In this document: positions 59,224 to 64,000 of the stretch, piece after piece | How positions within the stretch are numbered: position 1 is the first letter of the stretch | Layout: each line of letters begins with the position of its first letter | From: an uncultured Sutterella sp. | GTDB lineage: Bacteria; Pseudomonadota; Gammaproteobacteria; Burkholderiales; Burkholderiaceae_F | Reading direction: 5' to 3' | DNA: 64,000 bases | Assembly: GCA_905198475.1 (NCBI GenBank) | Contig: CAJKCQ010000001.1 | Span: 1 to 64,000 of the forward strand | The notes under the pieces: generated by a model | Seen by the model: only the letters and a program-made list of their open reading frames with translations | Databases searched by the model: none | What the model was told of the DNA's origin: nothing | Program-made: the position numbers and the translations under genes

Positions 59224-60221
59224 CGAAGAACCTCACGCCGCCGGTCGATCCGGTCGAGATCGAGCGCGCCGTGCGCGTGCTCGAAGCGGGCGGACTCGTC
59301 GCCATGCCGACCGAAACGGTCTACGGGCTCGCCGCCGACGCCGACCAGGAGTCGGCGGTGAACGCCACCTACGACGCCAAGGGACGGCCGCGCAACCACC
59401 CGCTCATCGTGCACGTCGCGGGCCCTGAGGACATCGCCTGGTGGGCGGAGTCGACGCCCGAAGCCGAGCTCCTCGCCCGGCGCTACTGGCCCGGGCCGCT
59501 GACGATCGTCCTCACGAAGAAGCCGCGCTGCGGCCTCTGGGTGACGGGCGGGCAGGACACGGTGGCGCTGCGCTGCCCCTCGCACCCCTGGGCGCACGCG
59601 CTCATCTCGGCCTTCTCGGGCCCGACGCACCGCGGACTCACCGCCCCCTCGTGCAACTCCTTCGGACGCATCAGTCCGTCGTGCGCGCGGCACGTGCGCG
59701 AAGACCTCGGCGAGAAGCCCTCGGGCAAGCTCGACCTCATCCTCGACGGAGGCCCGTGCGAATTCGGCATCGAATCCACGATGGTGAACCTCTCGGGCGC
59801 GCGGCCCGAGATCCTGCGTCACGGCGTCGTCACCCGCGCCATGCTCGAGGAGACGCTCGGGCGCCCCGTGCCCGATGCGGGCGCGGACGCTCCGCGCGCC
59901 TCGGGGCGGCTCAAGAGCCACTACGCGCCGCGCACCAAGGCGGAGCTCGTGGCGCCCGAAGCCCTCGCCGAACGGGCGCGCGAACTCTCTGCCGAAGGGC
60001 TCGCGCTCGCCGTGATGGCGCCTGAGGTGCTGCGCGCGGCGCTTCCCGCCGTCAAGCGCTTCGTCGCCGCACCCGAAGACGTCTCCGCCTACGGAGCGTT
60101 TCTCTACGAAGCGCTCCATGAGCTCGACGCCGCGGGCGCCGACCGCATCCTGATCGCGCGGCCCTCCGACGCCCCTGAATGGGCGGCGGTGGACGACCGC
60201 CTCGGGCGCGCGACCGCCTGA
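59220..60221 (+). CDS. Threonylcarbamoyl-AMP synthase, Sua5 type
   Basis: A 333-residue two-domain enzyme: YrdC domain (LEAGGLVAMPTETVYGLAAD, AKGRPRNHPLIVHV, LRCPSHPWAHALI) and a C-terminal Sua5 domain (about 210-333, after SGRLKSHYAPRTKAEL). It makes threonylcarbamoyl-AMP for t6A; TsaE in the same window acts downstream. It overlaps purK by four bases, although it is functionally unrelated to purines. Confidence 0.93.
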   Translation: MTKNLTPPVDPVEIERAVRVLEAGGLVAMPTETVYGLAADADQESAVNATYDAKGRPRNHPLIVHVAGPEDIAWWAESTPEAELLARRYWPGPLTIVLTKKPRCGLWVTGGQDTVALRCPSHPWAHALISAFSGPTHRGLTAPSCNSFGRISPSCARHVREDLGEKPSGKLDLILDGGPCEFGIESTMVNLSGARPEILRHGVVTRAMLEETLGRPVPDAGADAPRASGRLKSHYAPRTKAELVAPEALAERARELSAEGLALAVMAPEVLRAALPAVKRFVAAPEDVSAYGAFLYEALHELDAAGADRILIARPSDAPEWAAVDDRLGRATA

Positions 60222-60297
60222 GCGCGCTTCGGGCGGAACTTCTTCCGGGGAGGAGCGGCACGGCGCCTCCCCGATTCATGCTTCTGGAGAGAAGGAA

Positions 60298-60651
60298 ATG
60301 ATCGAAATCTACGGCATTCCGACCTGCGGGTCGGTGAAGAAGGCGCTCGCCTGGGCGCGCGCCGAAGGCGTGGAGTTCACGTTCCACAACTTCCGCACCG
60401 AGGCGCCCTCGGAGGCGCTCCTCGACGGGTGGCTCAAGTTTGTTCCCGCCGAAAAGCTCGCCAACACGGCCGGGCAGACCTGGCGCAAACTCGACGCGGA
60501 TCTGCGCGCCGCCGCGAAGGTCAATCCCGCGATGCTGCGCACGCTCATGCTCTCCTCGCCGCTCCTCATCAAGCGCCCCGTGATCGTCTGGGCGGACGGC
60601 ACCGTCACCTGCGGCGTCGACGAGGCGCTCTGGGCGACGCTTGCCCGCTGA
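60298..60651 (+). CDS. ArsC/Spx-family (YffB-like) reductase
   Basis: 117 residues with a thioredoxin-like fold. It opens MIEIYGIPTCGSVKKALAWA, with a single Cys in the CGSVKKA loop; WRKLDADLRAAAKV and SSPLLIKRPVIV are the family's middle and cis-Pro motifs. Without the arginine triad of true arsenate reductases clearly in place it fits YffB/Spx-like proteins of unknown role. Start ATG 60298 with AGAAGGAA upstream. Confidence 0.85.
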   Translation: MIEIYGIPTCGSVKKALAWARAEGVEFTFHNFRTEAPSEALLDGWLKFVPAEKLANTAGQTWRKLDADLRAAAKVNPAMLRTLMLSSPLLIKRPVIVWADGTVTCGVDEALWATLAR

Positions 60652-60677
60652 AGCGAAGCACCCAAGGAACGGCCTTC

Positions 60678-61589
60678 GTGACGCAGCCCATGCTTCTCGA
60701 GCGCACCCGCTCGGCGCTTCCCTTCCTCGCCCTCGTCGCCGCCACGGCCTTCTGGGGGAGCTCCTTCATCACGGTCGCAGAGGCGCTTCATTCGACCGAT
60801 CCCTTCACGCTCGTCTTCCTGCGCTTCGGCGCGGGGACGCTCCTCGTGCTCGCGCTCCTGCGCGGACAGGTGCTGCGGATCCCGGCCCGGACGTGGCGCA
60901 TGGGCGCCGTCTGCGCGACGGTGATCTATGCGTCCTACCTCCTCAACCACGCCGGGCTGATGACGATCCTCTCGTCCACGTCGGGGTTTCTCACGGCGCT
61001 CTACGTGCCGATCACGCCCTTCCTCTTCTGGGCGATGGCCGGACGCCGCCCCGACGGCTTCGCCTTCGCCGGCGCGCTCACGGCCTTCGCCGGGCTCGCG
61101 CTTCTCGCCGACCCGTTCTCGCTCTCCTTCCGGAGCAGCTGGGGCGAGTGGGCGACGATCGCCTCGGCCTTCCTCTCCGCCTTCGAGATCATCCTGATGG
61201 GGCGCTTCGCGCCCTACTGCCGAGCGCGCGAGATCGCCTTCGTGCAGATCCTCTTCGTCACGCTCTTCGCCGGTGCGGGGACGCTTCTCGCGCACGCCGC
61301 GGGGCTGCCGCTCGAGCCCACGACGTTCACCCCCGAACTCGTTCTCTCCGTCGGCTGGCTCGCCGTCATCCTCTGCTGCGCGCAGCTCCTCCTCGCCTGG
61401 GGGCAGAAGTTCGTGCCGCCCGCACAGGCCGCGGTGATCTTCGCGCTCGAGAGCGTCTTCGCCGCCCTGATCGGGTGGTTCGCCGGCGAACGGCTCGGGT
61501 TCTGGGGCGTCACGGGCGGCGCGCTCATCGTCGCGGGCATCCTCATCACCGAGGCAAAGCGCATCCGCGCCGAAGCCGCCAAACACTGA
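60678..61589 (+). CDS. EamA/DMT-family transporter
   Basis: A 303-residue inner-membrane protein with ten hydrophobic segments in two EamA repeats (LVAATAFWGSSFITVAEAL at the start, GLALLADPFSL at the end of the first half, SVFAALIGWFAGERLGFWG in the second). The family exports amino acids, nucleosides or drugs; the substrate is unknown. GTG 60678 is chosen because AAGGAA is eight bases upstream; ATG 60690 is the alternative. Confidence 0.88.
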   Translation: MTQPMLLERTRSALPFLALVAATAFWGSSFITVAEALHSTDPFTLVFLRFGAGTLLVLALLRGQVLRIPARTWRMGAVCATVIYASYLLNHAGLMTILSSTSGFLTALYVPITPFLFWAMAGRRPDGFAFAGALTAFAGLALLADPFSLSFRSSWGEWATIASAFLSAFEIILMGRFAPYCRAREIAFVQILFVTLFAGAGTLLAHAAGLPLEPTTFTPELVLSVGWLAVILCCAQLLLAWGQKFVPPAQAAVIFALESVFAALIGWFAGERLGFWGVTGGALIVAGILITEAKRIRAEAAKH

Positions 61590-61608
61590 CTGAAAGGCGC
61601 CCCCCACC

Positions 61609-62427
61609 ATGCCCTCCGACCTTCCCATCGGCATCCTCGACTCGGGGTTCGGCGGTCTGTCGGTCGCGCGCGCGGTGCGCGCGAGGCTGCCCGCCGAGCG
61701 CATCGTCTTCGCCGCCGACTGCGCCTATGCGCCTTACGGCGACCGCGACGAGGCGTACATCCTCGAGCGGCTCGGCCGCATCATCAGCTTTCTCGTCGCC
61801 CAGCGCGTCAAGGCCCTCGTCTTCGCGTGCAACACGGCGACGGCCGTGGGCGTGCGGCGCTTCCGGGCGCTCCTCCCGATGCCGATCATCGGCATCGAGC
61901 CGGCGGTCTTTCCCGCCGTGCGCCACACCCGCAGCGGCACGATCGGGGTGCTCGCCACCTCGCGCACGATCGCGAGCGAAAAGTACGCGCGCGTGAAGGA
62001 GCGCGCCCTCGACTGGGCGCAGGTCTCGCGCCCGATGCCGATCCACGTGATCGACCAGCCCTGCCCCGGGCTCATGGAGTGCGTAGAGCGCGGCGATTTC
62101 GGCTCGCCCGAGGTCGAGCGTCTGCTCGCCCTCTACGTGGACCCGATGGTCCGCGCGGGCGCCGACGAGATCGTGCTCGGCTGCACGCACTACCCGTTCC
62201 TCGCACCGGCGATCGCGCGCCGTGCGCCGGGAGCGCACCTCATCGACCCCGCGCCCGCGGTGGCCGAGCAGCTCGAGCGCCGGCTCGCCTTCCTCGACCT
62301 TCTCTCGCGCGAAGCGCCCGCCGCCGCCGACCCGACCGTCTTCTACGCGACGGGCGCGAATCCGGCGCGCGAAGCCGTGCTCCGGAGCCTCTGGCCGGGG
62401 CGCCCGGAGCTGCGTGAACTCGCCTGA
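61609..62427 (+). CDS. murI: Glutamate racemase
   Basis: 272 residues; supplies D-glutamate for peptidoglycan. GILDSGFGGLSVARAVRARL at the start, the two catalytic cysteines in FACNTATAVG and GCTHYPFLAP. It lies 19 bp after the transporter gene, so the two are probably cotranscribed. Confidence 0.95.
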   Translation: MPSDLPIGILDSGFGGLSVARAVRARLPAERIVFAADCAYAPYGDRDEAYILERLGRIISFLVAQRVKALVFACNTATAVGVRRFRALLPMPIIGIEPAVFPAVRHTRSGTIGVLATSRTIASEKYARVKERALDWAQVSRPMPIHVIDQPCPGLMECVERGDFGSPEVERLLALYVDPMVRAGADEIVLGCTHYPFLAPAIARRAPGAHLIDPAPAVAEQLERRLAFLDLLSREAPAAADPTVFYATGANPAREAVLRSLWPGRPELRELA

Positions 62428-62431
62428 GGCC

Positions 62432-62887
62432 TCAGCCGCGGAATTCGAGAAGCGGGTCGCCGGGCTCGACGAGGTAGGCCGAGAAGGCCCGGCGGATTTG
62501 TTCCGGAATATCGCTCTTCACGAAGTTTCCCTCGTGGTCAAGCCTGACGCAGACCATCGTCTGCGCGCACTTCACGCGCAGCTCCCCGTCCTTGGAGAGC
62601 GTGAGCGCGAAGCGCACCGAGGAGGCTCCGAGCTTCTCGAGCCAGACGCGGCCCTCGAGCACGTCGCCCGGACGCGAGGGCGCGACGAAGTCCGTCCTCA
62701 CGCCGACGAGGGGGAAGCCCACGCCGTACTTCTTGATTTCGATGAACCCCACGTCGGCGACGTCGCGCAGGAAGTCTTCGTGCAGTTCGTTGAGGATCTT
62801 GTAGTAGGAGGGGTGATAGACGATGCCCGCGGGGTCGCAGTCACCGAAGTGAATGCGCACGGGCTGCTCATAGACCTGATGAGGCAT
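62432..62887 (-). CDS. Acyl-CoA thioesterase (YbgC/4-hydroxybenzoyl-CoA type)
   Basis: A 151-residue hotdog-fold enzyme. FGDCDPAGIVYHPSYYKIL contains the active-site Asp and the canonical GIVYxPxYY motif. VRTDFVAPSRPGDVLEG is the usual second strand. It hydrolyses acyl-CoA; the chain preference is unknown. Convergent with murI (4 bp apart). Confidence 0.88.
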   Translation of the reverse strand: MPHQVYEQPVRIHFGDCDPAGIVYHPSYYKILNELHEDFLRDVADVGFIEIKKYGVGFPLVGVRTDFVAPSRPGDVLEGRVWLEKLGASSVRFALTLSKDGELRVKCAQTMVCVRLDHEGNFVKSDIPEQIRRAFSAYLVEPGDPLLEFRG

Positions 62888-62956
62888 GAATGTGCTCGGG
62901 GGGAGTGTGTGGGGTTGAGGGTTTGGGGGAGTGCAAAAGAATACCGTCTGCTCCGC

Positions 62957-63604
62957 TCAGGCGCCGCCCGGAACGAGCGCGCGAAGAACGGCGCGCACGG
63001 GGCTCGCCTCGACGCCTTCGAGGGGGAGCGGCAGGGCGATGAGCTCATATTCGCCCGCCTCGACGCCCGAAAGATCGAGGTTCTCGAGGATCGCCATGCG
63101 GTTTGAGAGCGCAATGCGGTGCGCCACGAGGAGCGCGCTCTCCGCGGGGTCGATGCTCGGCGCATCGACGCCGATCAGCCCCACGCCTTCGGTGGCGAGG
63201 TGGCGGATGAGCTGCGGCTTCAGGGCGCGGAACTCCGGCGTCCACTCCCGGGGGTGGTGCCTGCGGGTCTTGAAGAGGATCCGCGGCGGCAGCGTGGCGG
63301 CGGCGCCGAGCGCCTCCGGTCCGATCGGGTCGAGCGTCTGCTCGTCGGAGAGGTCCACGACGAGGCAGCGCCCGATGAAGGTCTCGAGCCGCAGGGACGC
63401 GGCGTCCGCCGCTCCCCCGTCGAGGTGCAGCGGCGCATCGGCGTGCGCGCCGACGTGGGGCGAAAAGGTGAGCGTCGAGACGTTCGCCGCGGCGCCGTCC
63501 GCGATGCGCTCGCTCCAGCAGACCTGGAAGGGCGTGTCGCCGGGGAAGGCGGGCGTGAGACGGCCGAGAGGCGGCGTGATGTCCCAGATGCGGCGCTGCG
63601 TCAT
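62957..63604 (-). CDS. kynB: Cyclase/arylformamidase family protein (KynB-like)
   Basis: 215 residues from ATG 63604 (MTQRRIWDITPPL). HVGAHADAPLHLDG is the metal-binding His-x3-His-x-Asp motif of the KynB/cyclase fold; PGDTPFQVCW and GLIGVDAPSIDPAES complete the family pattern. KynB cleaves N-formylkynurenine in tryptophan breakdown. No kynA or kynU gene is beside it, so the exact substrate is less sure than the family. Confidence 0.82.
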   Translation of the reverse strand: MTQRRIWDITPPLGRLTPAFPGDTPFQVCWSERIADGAAANVSTLTFSPHVGAHADAPLHLDGGAADAASLRLETFIGRCLVVDLSDEQTLDPIGPEALGAAATLPPRILFKTRRHHPREWTPEFRALKPQLIRHLATEGVGLIGVDAPSIDPAESALLVAHRIALSNRMAILENLDLSGVEAGEYELIALPLPLEGVEASPVRAVLRALVPGGA

Positions 63605-63807
63605 GTAAGAATCCTTCGTCAAAAAGGGCGTTCGCCGCGGACGGGCTCCCCTGCGGGCGCCCCGCGGCAACAATTGCTGATGGAACTTTGCATTGGATTC
63701 TAGGGCCCTCGCTCGGGCGCTTCCTATACTCACCAACAACTATCCGGAGCGGCGCGGGACCTTCCGCCCCGACGTTTGAGCCGCTCCTCATCCTTATAGG
63801 TAGAGTC

Positions 63808-64000
63808 ATGCAGAATCCTGAATTCGCCCGTCTGATCGCGGAGCGCCGCTCCGTGCGCCCGAAGGCGCAGCTATCCGCCGCGCCCTCCGACGAAGTCCTC
63901 GAGGCGGCCGTGCGCGCCGCCCGCTCGGCCCCCTCGCACAACCCGGCCTACCCGGTGCGCTTCGTGAAGGTGGTCTCCCGCGAAAAGTTGGCCGACGTCT
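63808..64000 (+). CDS. Nitroreductase-family protein, N-terminal part (cut by window end)
   Basis: 64 codons from ATG 63808. It begins MQNPEFARLIAERRSVRPKA and has AARSAPSHNPAYPVRFVKVV, the FMN-binding RRSVR and APSxxNPxxxRF motifs of small nitroreductases (YdjA-like). Function beyond the family cannot be given because the rest lies outside the window. Confidence 0.75.
   Translation, partial: MQNPEFARLIAERRSVRPKAQLSAAPSDEVLEAAVRAARSAPSHNPAYPVRFVKVVSREKLADV

Overview
The window is a chromosomal segment of a GC-rich Gram-negative bacterium, most likely a betaproteobacterium of the order Burkholderiales. Sutterellaceae (Sutterella/Parasutterella-type gut organisms) is my best guess. The evidence is synteny and content rather than a marker search: yhbY divergent from rlmE-ftsH-folP-glmM, the dnaX-ybaB-recR cluster with ffs upstream, trxA-rho, gyrA-serC-cmk-rpsA-ihfB-lapB, a Burkholderiales-type trimeric porin, a type B L31 protein, and a Tat-exported molybdopterin oxidoreductase with its own TorD-family chaperone. 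No rRNA is present. Almost all DNA is core housekeeping sequence, densely packed, with clear intrinsic terminators.

Layout. 1-0.25 kb: AT-rich left edge with the 5' end of a possible transposase. 0.25-6.2 kb: lolA and ftsK (minus), then trxB, an Smr-domain gene and a TRIC-type channel (plus). 6.2-13.8 kb: glnB, a small unknown gene, glmM, folP, ftsH and rlmE (minus), yhbY (plus), greA (minus). 14-18.7 kb (minus): gmhA, recR, modD, ybaB, a dnaX gene split between two frames, and 4.5S RNA with its promoter. 19-27.8 kb: trxA-rho, hemCD (minus), L31, an ArnT-like membrane protein, a MATE exporter and a radical SAM protein. 27.9-39 kb (minus): htpX, lapB, a porin, ihfB, rpsA, cmk, serC, gyrA. 39.2-42.7 kb: an amidohydrolase, an OmpA-family protein, gph and tmRNA. 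42.8-45.8 kb: a large single-chain MmeI-like restriction-modification gene right after tmRNA, in lower-GC DNA, the clearest accessory cargo. 45.9-49.4 kb: a TorD chaperone converging on an Fe-S subunit and a molybdopterin catalytic subunit. 49.7-52.3 kb: a DUF748/AsmA-like protein. 52.4-64 kb: tRNA-Thr(CGT), tsaE, an AmiC-type amidase, fba, dgkA, purC-purE-purK, a Sua5-type protein, an ArsC/Spx-like protein, a DMT transporter, murI, a thioesterase, kynB-like, and the 5' part of a nitroreductase-like gene.

Main points of interest. (1) dnaX: the gamma-length reading frame stops at 17066 and the tau-specific C-terminal domain continues in the +1 frame, either a programmed shift or slippage, a real mutation, or a sequence error. 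(2) GyrA carries Ile and Gln at the positions equivalent to E. coli Ser83 and Asp87, a combination that predicts intrinsic quinolone insensitivity. (3) The MmeI-like enzyme sits at the tmRNA 3' end. (4) The molybdoenzyme has an unusual cysteine spacing and no membrane-anchor gene beside it. (5) modD is wedged into the dnaX-ybaB-recR cluster. I did not find a wholly new multigene system; the window is mostly ordinary core genome.
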